A DNA stretch of 64,000 nt from Aquabacterium sp. A7-Y (lineage in GTDB: Bacteria > Pseudomonadota > Gammaproteobacteria > Burkholderiales > Burkholderiaceae_C). Positions 17,126 through 27,309 of this stretch are shown here, in pieces. The stretch spans positions 1 to 64,000 of the forward strand of contig NZ_JAPFBW010000018.1 of assembly GCF_026153205.1 (NCBI RefSeq). The letters are read 5' to 3'. The notes under the pieces are model-generated. The model saw only the letters and a program-made list of their open reading frames with translations, had not been told where the DNA came from and did no database searches. Numbering within the stretch: the stretch's first letter is position 1; every line of letters starts with the position of its first letter. Position numbers and translations under genes: made by a program.

Positions 17126-17908
17126 ATGTCCGAGATCAAGACCCCGACCCGGCCCGACGCCTTGCGCCGTGCGCTGACCCTGTCGCCGCTGGCCCTGGCC
17201 GCCGGCGGCTCGCTCGCTCTCAGCGCCTGCGGCGGCGGGGGTGGCGATGCCGGCGACAACGGCGACAGCGACGACCCGCGGCTGCGTTTTGTCAATGCGA
17301 GCAGCGAGTACACCACGCTCAAGGTTTTCCTGAACCGGGACAGCCGACCGGTGATCCCGGCCCTCGCCAACGGCGGTGCGACGACCGGCTACGACTGGCT
17401 CAGCCGCGGCACCCATAGCGTGCGCATGACCAGCAGCGACCCCGAGGGCGAGATCACCGGCAGCAAGGATTTCGCCGAACGCACCTACACCACCGCGCTG
17501 GCCTACGGCCCCCGGGGCCTGAACGGCCGGCTGCTGTTCATCGACGAAAACGAGGACGGCCCGGGCAGCTTGCAAACCAAGCTCCGGGTCGTGCACGTCT
17601 CCACGCTCAACGGCAACCTGGACGTTTACGTCACCCGTTCCGACCTCACCAGCCTGACGAACGAAACGCCCTTGCTGAGCAATGTGCGCTACGGCGACCT
17701 GAGCGCCTTCGCCACCCGCAGCTCGGGCAGCGTGGCGCTGCACCTGACCGCCGCCGGCAGCAAAACGGAGCTGCTCTACCGCGCCGTCTTCACCGCGCCC
17801 AGCAACTCGGTCATCACGCTGGCGCTGCTGCCCCGCAACGGCGAACTGAATGTCACCGCGCTGCCACAGCGTCAGAACGGCAACCCGATCGACAACCAAT
17901 TGCCCTGA
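17126..17908 (+). CDS. DUF4397-domain lipoprotein
   Basis: A 260-residue exported protein. The signal region has an Arg-Arg pair (DALRRALTLSPLALAAGG), then lipobox LSAC followed by a Gly-rich stretch, so it is a lipoprotein, possibly Tat-exported. The mature part starts RLRFVNAS and repeats a beta pattern (LKVFLNRD, VRVVHVSTLNGNLDVYVT) typical of DUF4397, a domain found in secreted cell-envelope proteins, often duplicated. The start at 17126 has GAGGAAG about 6 bases upstream; the longer frame lacks one. No enzymatic motif is visible. Confidence 0.8.
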   Translation: MSEIKTPTRPDALRRALTLSPLALAAGGSLALSACGGGGGDAGDNGDSDDPRLRFVNASSEYTTLKVFLNRDSRPVIPALANGGATTGYDWLSRGTHSVRMTSSDPEGEITGSKDFAERTYTTALAYGPRGLNGRLLFIDENEDGPGSLQTKLRVVHVSTLNGNLDVYVTRSDLTSLTNETPLLSNVRYGDLSAFATRSSGSVALHLTAAGSKTELLYRAVFTAPSNSVITLALLPRNGELNVTALPQRQNGNPIDNQLP

Positions 17909-18062
17909 GCATTTCACGCCCAGCTGCGTTCGAACGATGGACGGCGGCTTCGGGGAGCACGAACGGTAGTGCACGCCGTTCGTCGCCACGCTTGCACTGG
18001 CCCACCTGCCGTCCGTCGGATAGCGGGTGTGGGCGGTCGCCCACCTCCCTAGACTCCGGCGC

Positions 18063-18932
18063 ATGCTGTCCAGTCCCCTGCCGTCACCCTTTCCCGCCGT
18101 GCAGGCCGCACGGCAGTTGCGCAGCGACCGGCGGCTGCCCTTCCTGATCGGCGGCCGTCAAGTCGGCTCCGTGGCCCGCGAGCACCTGCCGCTGTTGTCC
18201 GACTGCGCGCCCTGGCTGCAGATCGGCGCCAACGGCGTGCGCATGGACGACCGATTGCGCAACGAGGTGCAGCGCAGCGCAGCGCTCTGCGCGGCCAACC
18301 AGTCGCTGCGCGACGACGGCGTGTTGACCGGCTGGCGCGACGAGACCTATGCCGTGGTCGCCGAACTGGGCAGCCCCGTGCTCGCCTTGATCGAGCGCGC
18401 CGCGGCCCGCTTCTGGGGCACCTTGACCCTCGGCGCTCATCTGAACGGATACGTCGCCGACGGCAGCGGCCGCCCGACCCACCTCTGGATCGCCCGGCGC
18501 GCGCTCAGCAAGACCACCGACCCCGGCAAGCTCGACAACCTGGTCGGTGCCGGCGTGCCGCATGGCCAGACCCCGTTCGAAGCCCTGGTGCGTGAGTGCT
18601 GGGAGGAGTCGGGGCTGCCGGCCGAACTGGCCCGCATGGCGACGCCCGGCGAGCGCCTGCGCCTGCATCGCGACGTGCCGGCCGGCGTGCAGCACGAAGT
18701 GCTGCATGTCTGGGACCTGCAACTGCCGGCCGACTTCCGGCCGCGCCGCATCGACGGCGAGGTCATGGAGCACCGCCTGCTGCCCGTCGCGGAGGTCGTC
18801 GAACTGCTGCACGGCGAAGAGATGACCGTGGACGCCGCGATCGCGACGCTCGGTTTCCTGAGCCGGCGTGGCCTGCTGCCCCGCGGCCTGACGGACTGGG
18901 CGGAGGTCGAGGTCGAGGCCGTCGCCGCCTGA
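18063..18932 (+). CDS. NUDIX hydrolase with DUF4743 N-terminal domain
   Basis: A 289-residue protein. The first ~120 residues match the DUF4743 domain found before NUDIX domains (LPFLIGGRQVGSV, NEVQRSAALCAANQSLRDDG, TGWRDETYAV). The NUDIX domain begins near residue 125 (GYVADGSGRPTHLWIARRA), has LDNLVGAGVPHGQ and a shortened Nudix box ending RECWEESGLP; the catalytic REx2EE core is intact but the upstream Gx5E part is degenerate. Eukaryotic and bacterial relatives hydrolyse oxidised thiamine diphosphate derivatives or similar diphosphates, so a clean-up function is likely. The ATG at 18063 is chosen by homology pattern; its ribosome site is weak. Confidence 0.82.
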   Translation: MLSSPLPSPFPAVQAARQLRSDRRLPFLIGGRQVGSVAREHLPLLSDCAPWLQIGANGVRMDDRLRNEVQRSAALCAANQSLRDDGVLTGWRDETYAVVAELGSPVLALIERAAARFWGTLTLGAHLNGYVADGSGRPTHLWIARRALSKTTDPGKLDNLVGAGVPHGQTPFEALVRECWEESGLPAELARMATPGERLRLHRDVPAGVQHEVLHVWDLQLPADFRPRRIDGEVMEHRLLPVAEVVELLHGEEMTVDAAIATLGFLSRRGLLPRGLTDWAEVEVEAVAA

Positions 18933-18981
18933 ACGGCCTTCCCCCCCGGCGGCGCGCCTCCCGCGCCGCGCCCTCGAAGCG

Positions 18982-20163
18982 TCAGAACTCGAACAGCGTC
19001 AAGCCCGCTCCCAGGCTGGTCTGCTTGTGGTTGTAGTCCAGCAGCGTCTCGCCATAACCGGTGAAGGCCTGCAGATACCAGCGCAGCCCGTCCGGTTGCG
19101 CCCGATCCACCGGGTAGGTCCAGTCCAGCTGCAGGGAGCCGTGCTTGAGGTCGCGCAGGTTCTGGCGCCAGCGCAGCGAGGCCGTCGCGCTGCCGGGCAG
19201 CCAGGTCACCGCCAGCTCGGTGCGGCCGACGTAGCGTGTCAGGTCGGGGTTGTCGTTGTCCTCGGCGTCCTCCCGCAGGCGTTTGCTGACGCGACCGTAC
19301 ACGGTGATCTCGCCGCGCTCCAGCCCGGCCCCCACATAAACGCGATTCCAGCTGCGCGACAGCGGGTCGGGCTGCCCGTTGGACTGGTGTGCGAGGCCCG
19401 CCTGCAGCATGCTGAACTGCCAGCCGCCCGGCAGGCGGCGCAGTCCCTCCGGCACCGGCACGACATAGATCAGCTCGGGCTCGAAGTCGGTGTTGCGGAA
19501 AGGCGAGGACTCCTTGCGGTTCCACACCTGCCACAGCGACTGCTGCGTGTAGCCGAACCACAGGTCCGCGTCGGGCAGCAGCAGGCCTTCGGCGATCTTG
19601 GTGCGCACCGACAGCTGCAGCTTGGCCTCTATGCGCTTGTAGTCCGGGCCGCTGCCGGTGCTCGGGCGCGTGGGGCTGTCGGGGCGGCGGTTGATGTCGG
19701 TCGTGTAGTGCACCGGCAGCAGAAAGTTGGGCCGGTAGGTCTTGAAACGGAAGGTGCCGCGTTTGTCGGCCCGGTCCAGCTCCCAGAAGCTCGACCACAG
19801 GCTGTGCGACCGGCGCACTTGCAAGCCCGGGCCCGAGCCGGTCGCGACCGCCGCCGCTTCGCCGGGCCGGCCCTCGGCGGCAGCCGCGGGCAGCGCAGGG
19901 CCTTCGGCCGCGGCGGGGTTCGAGGCGGCCGTGGCACCCGGCTCAGGGCGTCCTGCCAGCCGGTCATAGCAGGCGAGCCGCTCCGCGTCGGCCGCCACCT
20001 CGGCACAACTCCTGAGGCTCAAGGGCTGGACCGGTGCTTCGGCCCGTGCCGGCACGGCCCACGCCAGCAGTGCGCCGCCGGCGAACAGCAGCGGCAAGGC
20101 ACGCAGCCGGCCCGCGTGCGGCTCCGCGGCAGCGCGGAAGGGGTGTTGGGCATCTTCTCGCAT
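18982..20163 (-). CDS. pldA: Outer-membrane phospholipase A
   Basis: A 393-residue outer-membrane beta-barrel hydrolase (OMPLA) that degrades phospholipids misplaced in the outer leaflet. After a signal peptide (ALLAWAVPARA) comes a motif CAEVAADAERLACYDRLAG and a low-complexity Ala/Gly/Pro linker, so the N-terminus is ~100 residues longer than in E. coli. The barrel carries the catalytic pair in AHQSNGQ (His259, Ser261) and YRPNFLLP, FKTYRPN and ELAVTWLPG strands; it ends with a C-terminal Phe (TLFEF), the usual barrel-assembly signal. The ATG at 20163 directly precedes the basic signal-peptide region, though its ribosome site is poor. Confidence 0.9.
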   Translation of the reverse strand: MREDAQHPFRAAAEPHAGRLRALPLLFAGGALLAWAVPARAEAPVQPLSLRSCAEVAADAERLACYDRLAGRPEPGATAASNPAAAEGPALPAAAAEGRPGEAAAVATGSGPGLQVRRSHSLWSSFWELDRADKRGTFRFKTYRPNFLLPVHYTTDINRRPDSPTRPSTGSGPDYKRIEAKLQLSVRTKIAEGLLLPDADLWFGYTQQSLWQVWNRKESSPFRNTDFEPELIYVVPVPEGLRRLPGGWQFSMLQAGLAHQSNGQPDPLSRSWNRVYVGAGLERGEITVYGRVSKRLREDAEDNDNPDLTRYVGRTELAVTWLPGSATASLRWRQNLRDLKHGSLQLDWTYPVDRAQPDGLRWYLQAFTGYGETLLDYNHKQTSLGAGLTLFEF

Positions 20164-20366
20164 GGCGGGGAAGTGTGCCGCAAGACGAGAACAGCCCTGT
20201 TTCCTGAAGCAGCGGCACTTCAAAACATTCGAACGATTCCGTGAAGCAGGGTGAACTTCTTGTCGCACCCCGCCTCCTATGCTTCACATCTGCTTCAAGC
20301 ATCTGTGCAGTAGATCTGCCTTCAGCCCGGCCGGCCTGTCCTTCTCCGCCCATTCAAGCTGTTTCA

Positions 20367-20924
20367 ATGAAGTCCCAGCCTTCCACCCGCTACACCGGTC
20401 TCGCCATGGCCTTGCACTGGCTGCTGGCGCTGGCCATCGTCGGCGCCTTTTTCGTCGGGCTCTACATGACCGTGCTGTCGATGTCACCCACCCGGCTCAA
20501 GCTCTACAACTGGCACAAGTGGGCCGGCGTGCTGATCCTGGCGCTGTCGGCGGCGCGGCTGCTGTGGCGGCTGTCGCACCGCCCGCCCGCCTTGCCCGCA
20601 GCGGTGGAAGCGAAGATGCCGGCCTGGCAGCGAGCCGCCCACCATGGCACGCACGCGCTGCTGTACGCGCTGTTTTTCGCGGTGCCGCTGATGGGCTGGG
20701 CCTACAGCAATGCGGCCGGCTTCCCCATCGTGCTGTTCGGTGCGCTGCCGCTGCCCGACCTGGTGGCCCCCGACAAGGCCCTGGCCGAAACGCTCAAGCC
20801 CTGGCACGGCCGGCTGGCCTATACGCTGGCGGCGCTGGTCGTGCTGCACGTGGCCGCCGCGCTCAAGCACCACTTCATCGACCGCGACGGCCTGCTCACG
20901 CGCATGATGCCCAGCCGCGGCTGA
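20367..20924 (+). CDS. Cytochrome b561
   Basis: A 185-residue inner-membrane di-haem b protein with four membrane helices. Histidines in the expected places (ALHWLLALAIVG helix 1, NWHKWAGVLIL helix 2, AHHGTHALLYALFFAVPLMGW helix 3, VLHVAAALKHHF helix 4) can ligate two haems. Family members move electrons from the quinone pool to periplasmic acceptors. It is followed after 37 bases by two YceI genes; the b561-YceI pairing recurs widely and suggests that YceI binds isoprenoid quinones or related lipids delivered to or oxidised by the cytochrome. Start from the ATG that gives the canonical N-terminus. Confidence 0.9.
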   Translation: MKSQPSTRYTGLAMALHWLLALAIVGAFFVGLYMTVLSMSPTRLKLYNWHKWAGVLILALSAARLLWRLSHRPPALPAAVEAKMPAWQRAAHHGTHALLYALFFAVPLMGWAYSNAAGFPIVLFGALPLPDLVAPDKALAETLKPWHGRLAYTLAALVVLHVAAALKHHFIDRDGLLTRMMPSRG

Positions 20925-20961
20925 TGCCCTTCCCCCTTTTTTCCCGCGCAGGAATGCTGTC

Positions 20962-21528
20962 ATGAACTACCTGATGTCCCTGGCCGCGACGGCGGTCGCC
21001 TTCGCTGCTGCCACGCCGGCGCTGGCTCAGCAGAAGCTGGTGCCGGCGCACAGCGAGATCGCCTTCGTCAGCAAGCAGATGGGCGTGCCGGTCGAAGGCC
21101 GCTTCAAGAAGTTCGACGCCCGCGTCGCCTTCGACCCCAGGAAGCCGGAGGCCGCCAGCATCGCCTTCACGGTGGACCTCGGCAGCGCCTCGCTGGGCGC
21201 GCCGGAGAGCGAGGCCGAGCTGGTCAAGCCGCTCTGGTTCAACCTGCCCAAGTTCCCTCAGGCCAGCTTCCAGTCGAGCAGCGTCAAGGCGCTGGGCGGC
21301 GGCAAGTACGAGGTGGCCGGCAAGCTCAACATCAAGGGCAACGCACGCGACCTGGTGGTGCCGGTCGCACTGGCCCAGTCGGGCGCGAACACCACGGCCA
21401 GCGGCGCTTTCACCATCAAGCGCCTGGACTTCAAGATCGGGGAAGGCGAATGGGCCGACACCTCGATGGTCGCCAACGAGGTGCAGGTCAGGTTCAAGCT
21501 CGCCCTCACCGGCGTGGGCCCGCTCTGA
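20962..21528 (+). CDS. YceI-family periplasmic lipid-binding protein (first copy)
   Basis: A 188-residue protein with a signal peptide cut after ALAQ near residue 20. The mature lipocalin-like barrel shows the YceI pattern: VPAHSEIAFVSKQMGVPVEG, RVAFDPRKPEAASIAFTVDL, the paired FNLPKFPQASFQS segment and a KGNARDLVVPVAL turn. YceI proteins bind long isoprenoid chains such as polyprenyl or quinone tails. It lacks the Cys residues of the second copy. Located in the same operon as b561. AGGA lies before the start. Confidence 0.88.
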   Translation: MNYLMSLAATAVAFAAATPALAQQKLVPAHSEIAFVSKQMGVPVEGRFKKFDARVAFDPRKPEAASIAFTVDLGSASLGAPESEAELVKPLWFNLPKFPQASFQSSSVKALGGGKYEVAGKLNIKGNARDLVVPVALAQSGANTTASGAFTIKRLDFKIGEGEWADTSMVANEVQVRFKLALTGVGPL

Positions 21529-21572
21529 CGATTTTTCTTGCTCCCTTTTTTCGTTCCACCCCCCTCTCAGAA

Positions 21573-22157
21573 ATGGATGTCACCGTGAAGAAGACCTTCC
21601 TTGCCGCTGCCGCCCTGCTGTTCACCGCGATCGGCGCCCAGGCCCAGTCCACCACCTATGCGATCGACCCGACGCACACCTTCGTGACCTTCGAGGTCTC
21701 GCACTTCGGCACCTCGACCAACCGGGGCCGCTTCGACAAGAAGGAAGGCACGGTGGTGCTGGACCGCGCGGCCAAGACCGGCAAGGTCGAGCTGACGCTG
21801 GAGACCGACTCCATCAACACCGGCGTGGCGCCCTTCAACAAGCACCTGCAGAGCAAGGACTTCTTCAACAGCAGCGAATTCCCGACCGCCAAGTTCGTCG
21901 GCGACAAGTTCAGCTTCGACGGCGACAAGGTCACCGAGGTCGCGGGCACCTTGACCCTGCTGGGCAAGACCCACCCGGTCACCCTGAAGGCCAACCGCTT
22001 CAACTGCTACCAGAACCCCATGCTCAAGCGCGAGGTCTGCGGTGGCGACTTCGAGACCACCCTCCAGCGCAGCCAGTGGGGCATGACCTGGGGCCTGAAC
22101 ATGGGCCAGCCCGATGCCGTGCGGCTGATCGTGCAGGTCGAGGCCGTCAAGCAGTAA
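21573..22157 (+). CDS. YceI-family periplasmic lipid-binding protein (second copy)
   Basis: About 194 residues with a signal peptide (TFLAAAALLFTAIGAQA). The mature domain is the better match to classical YceI: YAIDPTHTFVTFEVSHFGTS, DSINTGVAPFNKHLQSKDFF, FPTAKFVGDKF and LLGKTHPVTLKANRFNCY. Two cysteines (NCYQNP, REVCGG) are kept, as in many family members. It diverges clearly from the preceding copy, so the pair is an old duplication, not a recent one. Translation could also begin at the GTG at 21585 (VKKTF). A strong intrinsic terminator follows, ending the b561 operon. Confidence 0.9.
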   Translation: MDVTVKKTFLAAAALLFTAIGAQAQSTTYAIDPTHTFVTFEVSHFGTSTNRGRFDKKEGTVVLDRAAKTGKVELTLETDSINTGVAPFNKHLQSKDFFNSSEFPTAKFVGDKFSFDGDKVTEVAGTLTLLGKTHPVTLKANRFNCYQNPMLKREVCGGDFETTLQRSQWGMTWGLNMGQPDAVRLIVQVEAVKQ

Positions 22158-22191
22158 AGCCGCGGCGGCGCCTCCCTGCCGCTCGCCCTCG

Positions 22192-22215
22192 CCCCGCCTC
22201 GGCGGGGTTTTTTTT
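22192..22215 (+). terminator. Intrinsic terminator after the b561-YceI operon
   Basis: A perfect 7-bp GC stem (CCCCGCC at 22192-22198, GGCGGGG at 22201-22207) with a 2-base loop flanked by T and C is followed at once by eight T residues. It lies 35 bases after the last yceI stop and separates that operon from mrcA. Confidence 0.92.
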
Positions 22216-22285
22216 CGCCCGGCCACAGCGCCCGGGCCGTGCGCTAGCACTCAATCCGGGGCGCGGGCGGCGTTGGCCCCTTTCC

Positions 22286-22291
22286 TATAAT
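22286..22291 (+). promoter_or_regulatory. Candidate -10 element of mrcA promoter
   Basis: A perfect TATAAT in otherwise GC-rich DNA, 24 bases before the mrcA ATG. No good -35 hexamer stands at 16-18 bases upstream, so the promoter may depend on an activator or may be weak. Confidence 0.5.
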
Positions 22292-22315
22292 CGGCCGCCT
22301 TATCCGCCCACTTCC

Positions 22316-24676
<2,361 letters not shown>

Positions 24677-24709
24677 ACGCGCCCGGGCTCAGGACGGACC
24701 GCCCGCGGT

Positions 24710-25039
24710 TCAGACCGCGGCAGGCACCCGCCGCCGCTTGACGATCACGACCGGCGGCTGCGCCGGGACGGACAGTCTCTGCCTCGGCGGTGCGACCTGA
24801 GGCGCCGCCTCCGCCCGCCGCACCGCGGCGCGGACCTGGCTGGTGCTGAGGACCGTCGAATGGTCCCCGTTCAACTGGAAGTAGTGGCCCTCGCCGTTGA
24901 CCGCGAGCGCACCGATCTGCGCGCCGCGCTCGATGCTGCCCAGCAGCTCCAGCGTGTCGCCCTCCGGGCGCGGGTGCGTGAAGCGCCGCCAGTACATCTC
25001 GCCCAGGCGAACGCGCCATTGTTGGTTTCGACGTGCCAT
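24710..25039 (-). CDS. Hypothetical protein, 109 aa
   Basis: Starts MARRNQQWRVRLGEMYWRRF with an AGGG sequence about 7 bases upstream. The N-terminal two-thirds has regular hydrophobic alternation (DTLELLGSIERG, IGALAVNGEGHYFQLNGDH) consistent with a small beta-rich domain; the C-terminal third is Ala/Pro/Arg-rich and ends in a basic tail (VVIVKRRRVPAAV). There is no signal peptide or membrane segment. I do not recognise it. It converges on mrcA with a 33-base gap. Confidence 0.55.
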   Translation of the reverse strand: MARRNQQWRVRLGEMYWRRFTHPRPEGDTLELLGSIERGAQIGALAVNGEGHYFQLNGDHSTVLSTSQVRAAVRRAEAAPQVAPPRQRLSVPAQPPVVIVKRRRVPAAV

Positions 25040-25547
25040 GGTCAGCCCTGCTGCGAAGTTCTCTCGAAGTTGATGCAAGCCGTCGCACTCCACGGCACCC
25101 GACGAACGGAGCGTTCGGGGCGACGAGGAGGTGACAACGGGGTCGGATTCTGCCGCTTGGTCGCGAAATTCATGTGAATCGACTGTCAGCTTTTACAGCA
25201 CGCAACAACTCCATCAGGCGACCGCCAAGCCGCATGGCGCCTCGGTTTTGCGACGCCGGCAGCGGTTTCGTGAACAAGCTCACGAAGAATCGCCCGCCTC
25301 TCGAAAAACGGTCGTGCCCTACCGTGTGCGAAGCGCGAACCGGTCGGCAAGGGCTCGCTGATCTCGGCTCGCCGTCGTTGCGGCCCCGAACTTGCTCTTT
25401 GACGCCCCGGCTGAGCCGAACCGTCGCCCCCACCGCGGTTGGCCGGCCGCGCAAGACACAGGCAGTTTCAATACCGACCTGCTCGGTCGCTCGATGACTT
25501 TTTCGGGCCTCCGGAATTGCGCCAGCCATCGTAAGGAGGGATGCCCC
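25040..25547. other. Intergenic region upstream of the DUF1800 gene
   Basis: About 500 bases with slightly lower GC than its neighbours and no convincing reading frame. The frames that cross it are arginine-rich and start without ribosome sites. The only confident element is AAGGAGG at 25532-25539, serving the TTG start at 25548. The promoter of the DUF1800-DUF1501 operon must lie here but was not located. Confidence 0.5.
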
Positions 25548-27302
25548 TTGGAACAACGCGCAACACAAGCATTCTCAAAGCGCAGCCGGCTCGGCGCCGC
25601 TTTGAGCCTGGCCATCCTGCTCGCCGCCTGCGGCGGCGGCGGTGGCGGCGGTGACAGCACCGGCAACACCGATGCGCCCGGCAGCACGACGGGTGACAGC
25701 AACGAAGACGCCGCGATCGTCGCGGTCCCGACCACACAGCGCGATGCCGTGCGCCTCGCCGACCAGGCGACCTTCGGCCCCACCGAGGCCCTGATCGCCG
25801 AGATCCGGACCAAGGGTCGCGCCAAATGGGTGGCCGACCAGATGGCCGCGCCCAAGTCGCAGTACACCAGCGGCAACGGCGGCGCGGTGCACCAGCACAC
25901 CGGCAGCGGCGACTTCTGCGAAGGCCGCGGGGCCAACTGCTGGCGCGACTGGTCCTCGACCCAGCCGCTGGTCTGGGACTTCTACCGCAACGCCGTGCAC
26001 AAGCCCGACCAGCTGCGACAGCGGGTCGCGCTCGCGCTGCAGCAGATCCTGGTCGTCTCGAACCTGGAGGTGAGCGGCACCTATGGTTTCCGCAACTACC
26101 ACAACGCGTTTCTCGACGAAGCCTTCGGCAACTACCGCAACGTGCTGAAGAAGGTCGCGCTGTCCCCGGTGATGGGCGACTTCCTGAACAACGCCAACAA
26201 CGACAAGGCGGCGCCCAACGAGAACTTCGCGCGCGAGCTGCTGCAGCTGTTCTCGATCGGCACCTGCGCGCTCGACCCGGACGGCGGGCTCACGGGCCGC
26301 GTCTGCCAGCCGACCTACGACAACGAGCGCGTGCGCGCCTATGCCTACGCGCTGACCGGCTGGACCTATCCCCCGGGCGGTGCCACGGCCTGGGGCTGCT
26401 GGCCCAGGGGCGCCAACTGCCGCTACTACGGTGGCGACATGGTCAGCGTGGCCCAATACCACGACACCCAGGCGCGCGAGCTGCTCAGCGGCGTCAAGCT
26501 GCCGGCCGGCCACACCGCGCCGCAGGCGCTCGAAGCCGTGCTCGACAGCCTGATGAACCACCCCAACATGGCCCCCTTCGTCAGCAAGCAGCTGATCCAG
26601 CACCTGGTCACCAGCAACCCGCCGCCGGGCTACGTCAGCCGTGTCGCCCGGGCCTTCACGACCGGCAAGTTCATGAGCTTCGGCAGCGGCCAGCGCGGCG
26701 ACCTCAAGGCCACCGTCGCGGCCATCCTGCTGGACGTCGAAGCCGGCAAGATCGACCACAGCACGCGCATCGGCAAGCTGCGCGAGCCGGTGCTGATGTT
26801 CACCGGCATGCTGCGCGCGATGAACGGCCACACCGACGGCGAACCCTTCGGCTGGTGGTGGGGCGACATGATGCGCCAGCACGTGTTCCGCCCGCCTTCG
26901 GTGTTCAACTTCTACCCGCCCGACTATCCCGTCGCCGGCACCTCGCTGGTGGGCCCGACCTTCGCGCTGCACAACGCGAACACCGCACTGCAGCGGCTCA
27001 ACTACGCCAACTACCTGATCAACTGGAACGGCTCCAACGCCTCGGCCAGCATCCCGGGCGCCACCGGCACCAAGGTCAACCTGACGCCCTTCGAGGCCGA
27101 CGCGCGCGACCCGGCGAAGCTGGTCGACCGGCTGTCGATGCTGGCCTACGGCGAACCGCTGAAAGGCAGCGGGCGGGCCGAGGTGATCAACGCCGTGGCG
27201 GCCTTCACGCAGCAGAGCAGCGGCAACGACTATCTGAAAAACCGGGTCAAGAGCGCCGCTTACCTGGTGTTCAGCGCCCCGCAATACCACGTGATCCGGT
27301 GA
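25548..27302 (+). CDS. DUF1800-family lipoprotein
   Basis: About 584 residues. I place the start at TTG 25548 because AAGGAGG precedes it by about 8 bases and the next residues form a lipoprotein signal (LGAALSLAILLAAC followed by Gly-rich linker). The body has the DUF1800 hallmarks: ADQATFGPTEALIAEIRTKG near the start, LRQRVALALQQILVVS, YHNAFLDEAFGNYRNVLKKV, PNENFARELLQLFSIG and ARAYAYALTGWTY-type segments. The function of the family is unknown; its genes almost always neighbour DUF1501 genes, as here. It is probably exported unfolded by Sec and anchored to a membrane. Confidence 0.85.
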   Translation: MEQRATQAFSKRSRLGAALSLAILLAACGGGGGGGDSTGNTDAPGSTTGDSNEDAAIVAVPTTQRDAVRLADQATFGPTEALIAEIRTKGRAKWVADQMAAPKSQYTSGNGGAVHQHTGSGDFCEGRGANCWRDWSSTQPLVWDFYRNAVHKPDQLRQRVALALQQILVVSNLEVSGTYGFRNYHNAFLDEAFGNYRNVLKKVALSPVMGDFLNNANNDKAAPNENFARELLQLFSIGTCALDPDGGLTGRVCQPTYDNERVRAYAYALTGWTYPPGGATAWGCWPRGANCRYYGGDMVSVAQYHDTQARELLSGVKLPAGHTAPQALEAVLDSLMNHPNMAPFVSKQLIQHLVTSNPPPGYVSRVARAFTTGKFMSFGSGQRGDLKATVAAILLDVEAGKIDHSTRIGKLREPVLMFTGMLRAMNGHTDGEPFGWWWGDMMRQHVFRPPSVFNFYPPDYPVAGTSLVGPTFALHNANTALQRLNYANYLINWNGSNASASIPGATGTKVNLTPFEADARDPAKLVDRLSMLAYGEPLKGSGRAEVINAVAAFTQQSSGNDYLKNRVKSAAYLVFSAPQYHVIR

Positions 27303-27309
27303 GAGCGCC

